Assembly: GCF_000756665.1 (NCBI RefSeq)
Contig: NZ_ARXV01000003.1
Location: 1 to 64,000, forward strand
Reading direction: 5' to 3'
Length of the DNA: 64,000 nucleotides
Origin: Alcanivorax nanhaiticus
GTDB lineage: Bacteria; Pseudomonadota; Gammaproteobacteria; Pseudomonadales; Alcanivoracaceae
The notes under the pieces are model-generated. The model was not told the origin of the DNA. It saw nothing but the letters and a program-made list of their open reading frames with translations, and ran no database searches. Position numbers and translations under genes: made by a program. Shown here in pieces: positions 33,270 through 42,521 of this stretch (positions are counted from its first letter, which is position 1; the number at the start of each line of letters is the position of its first letter).

Positions 33270-35621
33270 CTATGCCCATTCGCGCAATTTGCGTCTGAGA
33301 AGATCCAGTGTCACGGGTTTGGAGACATGATCATCCATACCGCTGGCGAAGCAGCGTTCACGATGCTCAGTGGAAGCGTGGGCGGTCAGAGCGAGGATAG
33401 GAATCCGGTCACGTTTCTCGCGCTGTTCAAGCTCCCGGATCAGACGGGTCGTCTGGTATCCGTCCATGTTTGGCATTTCACAATCCATCAGGATCAGGTC
33501 GGGTTGCCTGTCAGGGTCTTCCAGCAGGGCCAGGGCTTCAGCACCGCTACTGGTCAGTGTGGTTTTGATGGCCAGTTTCTTGAGCAATGCACCGATCACC
33601 ATCTGGTTGACAGCATTGTCTTCCACCACTAGCACATGCAGGGATTCCGTGTCCTGGTCTGCTGGTGGTTCGCGCCGGGCCTGATTCATTGCACTGCGCT
33701 GCAACGGGATGGTTAAGGTAAAGGTGGAGCCTTTACCTGGTTCACTTTGGGCCTCCAGGCGGCCTTGCATGAGTTCGGCGAGTTGCCGGGAAATCGCCAG
33801 GCCAAGGCCGGTCCCGCCGTACTTGCGGGAGGTAGAGCTGTCGGCTTGCTGGAAGGATTGGAACAGCATGCCGACTTCCTGGTTACTCATCCCTATGCCC
33901 TGATCCTCAACCTGACAATGCAGCAGTAATACTTCTGGATCTCGGGTACGACCAGCCTCCGCACGTAATGTGACGGTACCGTGCTCGGTAAATTTGATCG
34001 CATTGGAGAGCAGGTTCAGCAGAATCTGTCGCAACCGCGTCTGATCCCCTTTTACCCATTCCGGCAGATTGGCCCGCCAGTCGCTGACCAGTCTGATGTC
34101 CTTTTGCTCCGCGTTGGCGTGGAAGATCATCAGGCAATCTTCCAGCAGGGTATGGAGATTGAAGCTGCTTACCTCCAGTTCAAGCTTTCCGGAACTGACT
34201 TTGGAGAAATCAAGAATATCGTTGATGACATTCAGCAGGCTGTTGCCAGCGCTGTGGATCGTGTCCACGTAGTTGCGCTGGGTGGCGTCCAGACGTGTAC
34301 CACGCATGAGCTCGGCGAGCCCGAGCACCGCATTCATTGGGGTGCGAATTTCGTGGCTCATTTTGGCGAGAAAATCACTTTTCGCGTCGTTCTCGGCCTT
34401 GGCGCGAGCGATTTCCTGTTGGCGCTGCAGGGTTTCCTTCTTCAGGGTCCGTAAGCGGTAGGCCAGTCCGAACGACAATAGCACTTGCTGGAGAACCAGG
34501 CCCAGCTGTACACCGATAATGTTCATGATGCCGGGAAGGGTGATAACGCCATAGGCTCCCAGAGACAGTAACGCGACAGCGAGAAGAAACATGCCCCAGC
34601 CGAACAGGAAGATTCTTGCTTCGGCGCGTCCCCGATAAAGGCTGTAAGCACCGATCAGTATCAGCAGCACCAGCGTCAGCAGGGCGACGCCCCCCTGCAA
34701 TGAGGCAATAGTGCCGACCGGCGTGACCAGCATGACAACGATGATGATGGTATGAACAGCAACGGCACCGAGTAGCAATCGGTCCAGCCAGCGCCATTGT
34801 TTGGTGCGCAAGAAATCGCGGGCAAACAGCAGACCCGAGAGCAGGGTCAAATAGCCGAATAGATGATTGGCCGACTGTGGCAGCACCATGTCTGCAAACC
34901 ACAGTCGATGTGCGACGCCTTGCAGACAGGCTATGTAGAGTGTCGAGCAGGCAACGTGCATGACATAAAAACGACTGCTGCGCTCTTTCCCGCCCAACCA
35001 CAGCACCAAGTGATAGAAGAACAGACCGATGCCTATGCCGTAGAAACCGCCCATCAGCCATTCATGGCTGCTTTGCTGCTCGATGAAATCATCACGTCCA
35101 CTGAGACTCAACGGCACGGTCATGGCGCTGCTAATGGTGTGTACTCTCAGGTACAGAGTGACACTGCTTTCAGCAGGGAGCGTAAAGGGAAGGGTAAAGC
35201 TGCGAAGACGAACAGGGCGGCTATTGAAGGGCAGGGTGTCGCCCATGGCCCAGGAGTGCACGCCCCTCTGGTCTACCAGGAAGAAATCCACATTGTCGAG
35301 GACCCCATAATCCACCTGAGCCCACAGCGGGAGTTCCACCGTATCGGTATTGTCCAGGCGAACCCGGAACCAGCAAGCATCCTGACGGTAGCCAAAGTTG
35401 ATTCGGGCACGCTCAAGAGGCTGATATGGCTGGTGGCGCGCATCATCCAGGGTGGATGTGGCGTTACCGTCACACCAGCTTTCGATATAGGGGCCGAGTT
35501 CAATGTTGGGGACGGGGTCGTGCAGTTCCAGTGGGTCTTGAGCCAAGGCGAGCAAAGGCAGAACCAGCCCGATCAACTGGCTCGCCATCAGCATCCTGGT
35601 CACAGCAATTCCGTTTGCCAA
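33270..35621 (-). CDS. Hybrid histidine kinase with 7TMR-DISM sensor
   Basis: A 783-residue two-component protein. The order is a short signal-like segment, a 7TMR-DISMED2 extracellular domain (about residues 35-180), seven membrane helices (about 185-390, starting at WLMGGFYGIGIGLFF), HisKA with His423 in SHEIRTPMNAVLG, HATPase with NLLSNAIKFTEHG, DQGIGM and GGTGLGLAI, and a receiver domain with Asp713 in LILMDCEMPNMDGY. 7TMR-DISM sensors are thought to bind carbohydrates or other small ligands; the signal here is unknown. The TTG at 35621 has a well-placed AGGGAG RBS; ATG 35594 is a later alternative. No separate response regulator or Hpt gene is adjacent. Confidence 0.92.
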   Translation of the reverse strand: MANGIAVTRMLMASQLIGLVLPLLALAQDPLELHDPVPNIELGPYIESWCDGNATSTLDDARHQPYQPLERARINFGYRQDACWFRVRLDNTDTVELPLWAQVDYGVLDNVDFFLVDQRGVHSWAMGDTLPFNSRPVRLRSFTLPFTLPAESSVTLYLRVHTISSAMTVPLSLSGRDDFIEQQSSHEWLMGGFYGIGIGLFFYHLVLWLGGKERSSRFYVMHVACSTLYIACLQGVAHRLWFADMVLPQSANHLFGYLTLLSGLLFARDFLRTKQWRWLDRLLLGAVAVHTIIIVVMLVTPVGTIASLQGGVALLTLVLLILIGAYSLYRGRAEARIFLFGWGMFLLAVALLSLGAYGVITLPGIMNIIGVQLGLVLQQVLLSFGLAYRLRTLKKETLQRQQEIARAKAENDAKSDFLAKMSHEIRTPMNAVLGLAELMRGTRLDATQRNYVDTIHSAGNSLLNVINDILDFSKVSSGKLELEVSSFNLHTLLEDCLMIFHANAEQKDIRLVSDWRANLPEWVKGDQTRLRQILLNLLSNAIKFTEHGTVTLRAEAGRTRDPEVLLLHCQVEDQGIGMSNQEVGMLFQSFQQADSSTSRKYGGTGLGLAISRQLAELMQGRLEAQSEPGKGSTFTLTIPLQRSAMNQARREPPADQDTESLHVLVVEDNAVNQMVIGALLKKLAIKTTLTSSGAEALALLEDPDRQPDLILMDCEMPNMDGYQTTRLIRELEQREKRDRIPILALTAHASTEHRERCFASGMDDHVSKPVTLDLLRRKLREWA

Positions 35622-35980
35622 GATTTCTCCCTGAGCTCCTGCCGTGCCCGGCGAGTTGTCCGGACGCGGCGCAGAATAATCTGTTTTTATTATCTTTAGG
35701 GCTGCTATTGGCAGCGGGTAACGGTGAGTGAGGCGTGTAAAGCACCGTCTACAAGGAGAATAATCCGGTCTCCGCAGTGGCGCAAAAAAACTGCCTGAAT
35801 TTTATACGTGTATTTGCGGGGGAGTTCTATGTGGTCAGAAAAACAGACTGAACGGCATGCGGATGCATAAAAATGAGTATGTCAAAAATCAGGGGAGGAT
35901 AAATTCCATCGCGACGGAACGGTCGCTTCCACAGTGATTACTGCCCAGCGTGGGAAGCCTCTCTCCGGCGATGCGCCATA
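35622..35980. other. Intergenic region between the hybrid kinase and minE
   Basis: No gene is seen. It contains the kinase promoter region and one half of a family A REP palindrome at 35905-35935 (CGACGGAACGGTCGCTTCCA). Confidence 0.5.
35905..35935. repeat. REP-like palindrome, family A, right half only
   Basis: Matches the right half of the copy at 975-1044. The left half is not present. Confidence 0.6.
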
Positions 35981-36009
35981 AAAAAAGCGAACCATACGGT
36001 TCGCTTTTT
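35981..36009 (-). terminator. Terminator of minCDE
   Basis: AAAAAAGCGAACC, loop ATAC, GGTTCGCTTTTT, 25 bp after the minE stop. Confidence 0.85.
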
Positions 36010-36033
36010 CACTTCACTGAGTCTGGCAGCAAC

Positions 36034-36291
36034 TCACTGAGCGCCTTCTGGCAGGGTGATATTCAATTCCAGAATTTCGCAGCCGGACTCCCGGTCCAGC
36101 TGGATGTTCACTGCATCCTGATCAACCGGTACGTATTTGCGCACCACCTGCAGCAGCTCTTCCTGCAGTTGCGGCAGATAGTCAGGTCCACCGCGGGTGG
36201 AGCGTTCCCGTGCCACGATGATTTGCAGCCTTTCCTTGGCAACAGAGGCTGTAGACTGCTTTTTGGGCAGCAGATAACTGAAGATGCTCAT
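36034..36291 (-). CDS. minE: Cell division topological specificity factor MinE
   Basis: An 85-residue protein that drives pole-to-pole oscillation of MinD by stimulating its ATPase. The N-terminal [11 protein letters not shown] membrane-binding helix, the [12 protein letters not shown] anti-MinCD segment (residues 19-30) and the C-terminal dimer strand ([12 protein letters not shown]) are all present. The GGAGG RBS lies inside the last Gly codons of minD, so translation is coupled. Length is normal. Confidence 0.95.
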   Translation of the reverse strand: MSIFSYLLPKKQSTASVAKERLQIIVARERSTRGGPDYLPQLQEELLQVVRKYVPVDQDAVNIQLDRESGCEILELNITLPEGAQ

Positions 36292-36294
36292 TCC

Positions 36295-37110
36295 TTAGCC
36301 TCCAAACAGACGGCCCAGCAGACCTTTCTTGTTCACGGTGATGAAACGATGCGGGATCTGGTCGCCCAGGAAGCGCGCTACCGCGTCGCTGTATGCCTGG
36401 CCGGCATCAGAATCGGTGTCGAGAATCACCGGGCTACCGGCGTTACTGGCATTCAAGACTGCCTGGGACTCCGGGATCACGCCCAGCAATTCGATGGCCA
36501 GGATTTCCTGAACATCTTCTACCGACAGCATTTCGCCTTTTTCCACTCGCTCTGCGGAGTAGCGAGTCAGCAGCAGGCGTGCCGGAATATCACCATTGCC
36601 TTGTTCGGCGTGGCGGGTCTTGCTGGCCAGGATGCCGATCATGCGGTCAGAATCGCGCACACTGGAGACTTCCGGGTTGGTCACTACCACGGCCTCATCT
36701 GCGAAATAGGCAGCCATCAGTGCACCTTTCTCGATACCGGCCGGGCTGTCACAGATGATGTAGTCCATCTGCAGGTCATCACGCAGTGCGTTGAAGACCG
36801 CTTCCACGCCTTCCTGGGTCAGGGCATCCTTGTCGCGGGTTTGTGAGGCAGGAAGGATGAACAGATTGTCCACCTTCTTGTCCTTGATCAGGGCTTGCTT
36901 GATGTTGGCATCGCCATTGATCACGTTCACCAGGTCGTACACGACCCGGCGTTCGCAACCCATGATCAAATCCAGGTTGCGCAGGCCCACATCAAAATCA
37001 ATCACAGTGGTTTTAAAACCGCGCAAGGCAAGCCCAGTAGCCAGTGCTGCACTGGTAGTGGTTTTGCCGACGCCACCCTTGCCGGATGTCACGACCACGA
37101 TCTTTGTCAC
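36295..37110 (-). CDS. minD: Septum site-determining ATPase MinD
   Basis: A 271-residue ParA-type ATPase that recruits MinC to the membrane. It has the deviant Walker A motif SGKGGVGKTTTSAAL (residues 9-23), DSPAGIEKGA and the C-terminal amphipathic membrane helix ending KKGLLGRLFGG. The start is GTG with an AAGGAG RBS 7 bp upstream. It is the middle gene of minCDE. Confidence 0.96.
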   Translation of the reverse strand: MTKIVVVTSGKGGVGKTTTSAALATGLALRGFKTTVIDFDVGLRNLDLIMGCERRVVYDLVNVINGDANIKQALIKDKKVDNLFILPASQTRDKDALTQEGVEAVFNALRDDLQMDYIICDSPAGIEKGALMAAYFADEAVVVTNPEVSSVRDSDRMIGILASKTRHAEQGNGDIPARLLLTRYSAERVEKGEMLSVEDVQEILAIELLGVIPESQAVLNASNAGSPVILDTDSDAGQAYSDAVARFLGDQIPHRFITVNKKGLLGRLFGG

Positions 37111-37143
37111 GCTATTTCTCCTTGCCGTCTCAGTCCCTGAACG

Positions 37144-37872
37144 CTATTTCAGCGCGGTAAAATGCATCGCCTCGCCCTGCAGGGACAGGTGCACAGGCTG
37201 ATTTCGGTGTGCATCGGGTAGATCTTCTGCCACCCGATAATGCCCGGCAATCGACACCAGCTCGGCGTTGAGCTGCTGACAAAAGATCCGGGCGCTGGTA
37301 TCGCCCCTGACGCCAGCCATGGCTCGGCCGCGCAGGTTGCTGTAAACGTGAATGTTGCCTTCCGCCATGAGTTCTGCACCGGTACTGACCGGAGCCAAAA
37401 CAATCATATCGCCACGGCTGTAGACCTGTTGGCCGGAGCGGACCGGCTGTTCCACGACCAGCGTTTCGCTGCTGTCGGGTGCCTTGGTGGTTTCTTGCTT
37501 CGGGGTTTCCTGCCGCGGTGCGTCCACGCGACGGGGGATATCCCGTCCTCCGCTCAGGCTCAGTGTTCCCAGTCCTACCAGGGATGCCGTCGCCTCATCG
37601 ATATGATCGTTGCGGGCCAGGGCCACCAGATTGACGCCCAGGTTGCGCAGGGTGTCTACAGCAGGCATCAAGTCGGCCGTTTCCAGTGTCAGTGTTTCAG
37701 GAAGATCGATCACCACTGGGGCTTGCTGTAACCATTCTGCGGCGTCATCCAGACGCTGGCTGATTTCCTGGTGCAGCTGGGCGGCATCCAGGGTATTGAG
37801 CTGCAGAACCGTCATCATCAACATGCGGCCCTTGAATTCGAGAACTGATTTTTCTTCGACGACTGCTGTCAT
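37144..37872 (-). CDS. minC: Septum site-determining inhibitor MinC
   Basis: A 242-residue inhibitor of FtsZ assembly. An N-terminal FtsZ-binding domain (residues about 8-110) is followed by a linker rich in Gln, Thr and Pro (APRQETPKQETTKAP) and the C-terminal beta-helix domain that binds MinD (SRGDMIVLAPVSTGAELMAE near residues 155-175, including a GAELMAEG-type turn). The RBS before ATG 37872 is weak. It is first in the operon. Confidence 0.94.
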   Translation of the reverse strand: MTAVVEEKSVLEFKGRMLMMTVLQLNTLDAAQLHQEISQRLDDAAEWLQQAPVVIDLPETLTLETADLMPAVDTLRNLGVNLVALARNDHIDEATASLVGLGTLSLSGGRDIPRRVDAPRQETPKQETTKAPDSSETLVVEQPVRSGQQVYSRGDMIVLAPVSTGAELMAEGNIHVYSNLRGRAMAGVRGDTSARIFCQQLNAELVSIAGHYRVAEDLPDAHRNQPVHLSLQGEAMHFTALK

Positions 37873-38257
37873 TCCTGACCTGTGTAGCTGGGGCGAGGCG
37901 CTATGAGCGCGGGTAAAACCCGGAGGGGCAGAATTCTGGCAAAGCGTAGACCAAAGGCGCGGCGCGGGAAAGCGCCAAATGGGTGATAAAAATGTTAAAT
38001 CTTCATGTACAGGGTGTGACGATGATTCAACTGCCGGAAAAGTCAGTTTTTGACTAAAAAATAGCCGCCGTGATTTTTGTTGAGTTGTTCGTTGATTGAA
38101 TTTTGAGCTATTCAGTGGCGAGGGACGAGTATCGAAGAGCGAGGGCCTGTGAGCTGAGGGGGTTGGGATTTTGCTCTTCGAAACTCGCTTCTCGTCGCTC
38201 GAAACTGATGGGTAGAAAAATCAGGCGGAGCACTGACGTGCCCCGCCATAATCGGGG
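37873..38257. other. Intergenic region upstream of minC
   Basis: It holds the min promoter region (AT-rich near 38050-38100) and heptad element E5. No gene is seen. Confidence 0.5.
38115..38206. repeat. Heptad inverted-repeat element E5
   Basis: The left arm has GGCGAGG, GACGAGT and ATCGAAG units. The right arm is CTTCGAAACTCGCTTCTCG followed by TCGCTCGAAAC. The arms are separated by about 30 bp. Confidence 0.7.
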
Positions 38258-40714
38258 CTACATCACCGGTCTCTCAGCATGCACCTTGACCTTCTTCAGG
38301 TTCTTGTCGAACGCGTCGGTCAGCAGGCAGTCGTAGCGCATGGCGTCGTACTCGTTAACCGCATTCACCTGGGACTCGCTGATAATGCCCTTGGTAGCGG
38401 CGTCCTTGAGCTTGTCGAGTACGCTCGTGCCTTCCAGCTGGCCTTTTCCATCAGCTTTCAGGAAGGCCAGCCAGGCGGGCTCTACCTCCAACAGCTTGTT
38501 GTAGGTGGCTTCCACGCGGCCGATAGCATCTTCGGGATCCTGGGAAATATAGGCCGGTTCCGCTAGCGCATCGCGAACCGAGCTGGGTTCCATGATCATC
38601 TCTCCAAGCTTGCGAATCTGGTCATCGCTGGGCGCTTGAGCTTTGCAGGGGCGTCCGAATGGGAAGAACAGACCCTTGAGCAGATGCCCAATGCCATAAA
38701 ACCCGAAGTTGCGGTAGAAGGCTTCCAGTGCGTCGTGGGCGCGGCTGAACGCTCGGCGCAGCGCGTAGCTGGCGTGGGCGTCGTTGGCCTCGTCGCGGGG
38801 CAGGGTGGCGTGATACTTGAGAATGGCGCAGGCGATCAGCAACTGGCTATGCACATCGCCAAGGCGCGCAGATAACAGCTCGCGTCGCTTCAAGTCGCCA
38901 CCCAATAGTGCCAGTGCCATATCTGCAGTGCTGGCCAGCACTGCACTATAGCGATTGACGAGCCGGTACCAGGGTGCGCTGAAGGCATCAGCATTAGCCG
39001 GCGCATCTGAGAGGTAAGGGCCAGTCAGGGCCTGGAAGATGGCGCTGCTGACATTACCAAGGGTATGCCCCGCATGGGTGAAGAACAGGGCATCAAAATC
39101 TTGCAGGCCTTTGTCCTTGTCTTCGGCCTGAATGGCTTGCAGCTCGTCATACAGATAGGGATGACAGCGCATGGCACCTTGCCCGAAGATCATCAGGGAG
39201 CGGGTGAGAATGTTGGCCCCTTCCACCGTGATGGCAATGGGGGTGGACTGGTAGGGCAGTGCCAGGAAATTACGCGGGCCGAGCTGGATGCCCCGGCCAC
39301 CGGCGATGTCCATGCCGTGGTTAATCAGCTCGCGCATCATTTCTGTGGAATGATATTTAGCCATGGCGGTGACGACGGAGGGTGCGCCATCTTCCAGTGA
39401 GCGAGTCACCAGATGACGATAGGCCTCCAGGGTATAGGCAATGGCGGCGACCTCTGCAGAGGCCTCCTGAACGCCTTCGAAATCCCCCACTGAAGTATTG
39501 AACTGGCGACGAATCCGCCCGAACGCTCCCGTCATGCGGTAACCCATTTCACCACTGGCGGTGGCCAGGGCGGGCAGCGAGACGCCACGGCCGGCACCCA
39601 GACACTCGATCAGCATGCGCCAGCCCTTGCCGGCCATATCAGGGCCACCGATGATGGCATCAAGGGACACGAATACATCCTTGCCATTGATGGGGCCGTT
39701 CATGAAAGGAGAGCCGGGATAATGGCGGCGACCAATCTCCACGCCCTTGGTATCGGCGGGAATCAGGGCGCAGGTGATGCCGAGCTCTTCTTTCTCGCCC
39801 AGTAGATGATCCGGGTCGTACAGTTTGAAGGCGAGGCCTACCACGGTGGCCACTGGCGCCAGGGTAATCCAGCGTTTGGCGAAGTTGAGGCGCATGCCAA
39901 GCACTTCCTTGCCGTCAATCTTGCCCTTGCAAATCACACCGGTGTCCGGGATCGCACCGGCATCGGAGCCCGCTTCCGGTCCGGTCAGGCCGAAGCAAGG
40001 GATTTCATCGCCCTTGGCCAGGCCGGGTAGCCAACGGTCTTTCTGCTCATCGGTACCGTACTCGGCTAATAGCTCACCGGGGCCAAGAGAGTTAGGTACC
40101 ATGGCGGTGACCGCTGCGGTCAGTGAACGAGTCGCAATCTTGCTCATGATGCGGCTTTGCGCATAGGGGCTGAAGGCCTTGCCGCCATACTCTTTCGGGA
40201 TGATCAGGCTGAAGAAGCCTTTATGTTTGAGGAAGTCCCAGACTTCCGGGGGCAGATCCTTGAGATCGTGAAAGATCTTCCACTCATCCAGCATGTCACA
40301 AAGTTGCTGAACTTCATTATCAATAAATGATTGCTCTTCATTGGTGAGCGTAGAGAAGTGAATATGGGAGAAGTTTTCCCAGTCCGGCCGACCGGAAAAC
40401 AGATCGGCTTCAAACCAGGTGGTACCGGCTTCGATCGCTTCCCGCTCGGTATCGCCAATGGCGGGCATGACTTTCCCGAGAGCCTGATACACCGGGCGGG
40501 TGATGAACTTCTGGCGAAGGTCTACATGGTTTAGCAGCGTGACACCGGCGGCGAGCAGTACCAGTGGAAACAGGCCTACCAGCCAGGGGGCGAGGAAGCC
40601 ACTCAGAAGCCAGACGATCACAAACACAATGCTGCCAATTCCGCGGCTGACCTGCTGGTAAAACAAGGTCATCAGGGTGGCAATCAACACTACAATAGCC
40701 AGAAGGCTAAGCAT
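38258..40714 (-). CDS. fadE: Acyl-CoA dehydrogenase, FadE type
   Basis: An 818-residue enzyme for the first step of beta-oxidation, passing electrons to ETF. It has two N-terminal hydrophobic helices (MLSLLAIVVLIATLMTLFY and a second near residue 30), as in membrane-bound FadE of E. coli (814 residues). The core shows EIPCFGLTGPEAGSDAGAIP-type sequence near residues 265-285 and an ALPYQSTPIAITVEGANI active-site region. The ATG at 40714 has an AGGAG RBS and is chosen over longer starts. It is divergent from cnoX. No PsrA-like dyad is seen in the shared promoter region. Confidence 0.92.
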   Translation of the reverse strand: MLSLLAIVVLIATLMTLFYQQVSRGIGSIVFVIVWLLSGFLAPWLVGLFPLVLLAAGVTLLNHVDLRQKFITRPVYQALGKVMPAIGDTEREAIEAGTTWFEADLFSGRPDWENFSHIHFSTLTNEEQSFIDNEVQQLCDMLDEWKIFHDLKDLPPEVWDFLKHKGFFSLIIPKEYGGKAFSPYAQSRIMSKIATRSLTAAVTAMVPNSLGPGELLAEYGTDEQKDRWLPGLAKGDEIPCFGLTGPEAGSDAGAIPDTGVICKGKIDGKEVLGMRLNFAKRWITLAPVATVVGLAFKLYDPDHLLGEKEELGITCALIPADTKGVEIGRRHYPGSPFMNGPINGKDVFVSLDAIIGGPDMAGKGWRMLIECLGAGRGVSLPALATASGEMGYRMTGAFGRIRRQFNTSVGDFEGVQEASAEVAAIAYTLEAYRHLVTRSLEDGAPSVVTAMAKYHSTEMMRELINHGMDIAGGRGIQLGPRNFLALPYQSTPIAITVEGANILTRSLMIFGQGAMRCHPYLYDELQAIQAEDKDKGLQDFDALFFTHAGHTLGNVSSAIFQALTGPYLSDAPANADAFSAPWYRLVNRYSAVLASTADMALALLGGDLKRRELLSARLGDVHSQLLIACAILKYHATLPRDEANDAHASYALRRAFSRAHDALEAFYRNFGFYGIGHLLKGLFFPFGRPCKAQAPSDDQIRKLGEMIMEPSSVRDALAEPAYISQDPEDAIGRVEATYNKLLEVEPAWLAFLKADGKGQLEGTSVLDKLKDAATKGIISESQVNAVNEYDAMRYDCLLTDAFDKNLKKVKVHAERPVM

Positions 40715-40954
40715 GGCGGTCTCCTTTGCCGATAATGAGTTCAGTCCAGCGTACTCAGCGCCCATGCAGTTTGCGTGAAACCTGGGGCACAGGGCTGCAA
40801 ACGGACACCAGATCAGTCTAACCCGTGATGGTGATGGCTTGCACATCCTCCGACGCAAGTGGGGGGTAATAGGATTGCGACAAGACAACGTCGGATTTTG
40901 TTCACTGCATGGCTTACAATTGCGCGCAAAGACAAAAGCGTCAGGAGTGCATCT

Positions 40955-41824
40955 GTGCAACCGAATAGCTACATCATCGAAGTGACCGAGCAGAATATTC
41001 AGCAAGTGCTGGAGCAATCCCGGCAAATCCCGGTTCTGGTCAGCTTCTGGTCAAGCCGGAGTCAGCCTTCCGTGCAAATGGCACAGCTACTTGAACGGCT
41101 GGTCAATGAATATCAAGGCAAGGTGTTGCTGGCCACGGTGAATGCCGATGAGCAACAAATGCTGGTTAGCCAGTTTGGTTTGCAGGCATTGCCAAGCCTG
41201 AAGCTGGTCTATCAGGGGCAGCTTGCCAATGAGTTGGAAGGACCCCAGACCGAAGAGAGCCTGCGCCAATGGCTTGCCCCCATCGTCGACCCGGAAGCGG
41301 CTCAGGCCCAGCAGGAAGAAGGTTTTATCGAGCAGGTGCGCATGGCCATGGAGGCCGGCCACGGGGAGCAGGCAGAGGCGGCCCTTCGCCAGACATTGCT
41401 ACAGACGCCGGAGAAACATGCCATTCGTGCACTGTTGGTGGAGTACCTGTTGGGCCAGGGGCAGCTGGACGAGGCGCAATCGGTATTGGCGGAAGTCACC
41501 GAGGATGCCGAGCCGCTGAGACCGTTTCGCGCCCGGTTCGCGTTATTGGAAAAACTGGAAGGGGCAGGGCAGAGCCTGAAGGATCTGGAAGCGCGTATCA
41601 GCCAAGCCCCCACTGCCGAAGATCTCTATGCCCATGGGTTACAGGCGGCGGCGGCAGGCCAATTCCGGGAGGGGTTGGAGTCCTTGCTGGTATTATTGCG
41701 TGATCACCGTGACTACAAGGACGGCGTTGCCCGAAGCGCGTTGCTGGAAGTATTTGAGTGCTTGCCAAAAGGTGATCCACTGGCCAGTGAATACCGCCGC
41801 AAGATGTTTAATTATCTCTACTGA
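40955..41824 (+). CDS. Thioredoxin-fold co-chaperone (CnoX/YbbN type)
   Basis: A 289-residue protein with an N-terminal thioredoxin fold (residues 1-110) and a C-terminal TPR region (about 130-289). The active-site loop is FWSSRSQPS, so both Cys of the CxxC motif are Ser and the fold cannot do thiol exchange there. That fits CnoX (YbbN), which holds unfolded proteins for GroEL or DnaK, especially under chlorine stress. The start is GTG 40955 with an AGGAG RBS. Confidence 0.85.
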   Translation: MQPNSYIIEVTEQNIQQVLEQSRQIPVLVSFWSSRSQPSVQMAQLLERLVNEYQGKVLLATVNADEQQMLVSQFGLQALPSLKLVYQGQLANELEGPQTEESLRQWLAPIVDPEAAQAQQEEGFIEQVRMAMEAGHGEQAEAALRQTLLQTPEKHAIRALLVEYLLGQGQLDEAQSVLAEVTEDAEPLRPFRARFALLEKLEGAGQSLKDLEARISQAPTAEDLYAHGLQAAAAGQFREGLESLLVLLRDHRDYKDGVARSALLEVFECLPKGDPLASEYRRKMFNYLY

Positions 41825-41846
41825 TTGGCATAACTTGCGATTGAAG

Positions 41847-41870
41847 AGGCACCCCCAGGGTGCCTTTTTT
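41847..41870 (+). terminator. Terminator of the CnoX-like gene
   Basis: AGGCACCC, loop CCA, GGGTGCCTTTTTT. Confidence 0.88.
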
Positions 41871-42018
41871 GTGTCCGGGCAATCAGATTCTGCATTGATG
41901 TGGTGCGAGGAGGCTTCGTTGCCGAAGGCTGAAAGAGCCTACGGCACCAGAATGGTCTCCGTTTCGAGCCATTTAAGGCCTCCATGTGGTGCAAAACAGT
42001 GCCCTGGGTCTCTATCAT

Positions 42019-42055
42019 TGCATCATGGTGGTGCGCTATCGGTGCTATATGCACC
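42019..42055. promoter_or_regulatory. NtrC-like sites upstream of glnK
   Basis: TGCATCATGGTGGTGCG (42019-42035) fits TGCAC-N7-GTGCA with two mismatches. GGTGCTATATGCACC (42041-42055) is a perfect 5-bp dyad of the same half-site inverted. Both are 30-70 bp before a sigma-54-like promoter. Confidence 0.55.
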
Positions 42056-42058
42056 TAA

Positions 42059-42511
<453 letters not shown>

Positions 42512-42521
42512 GAGGATAGTC

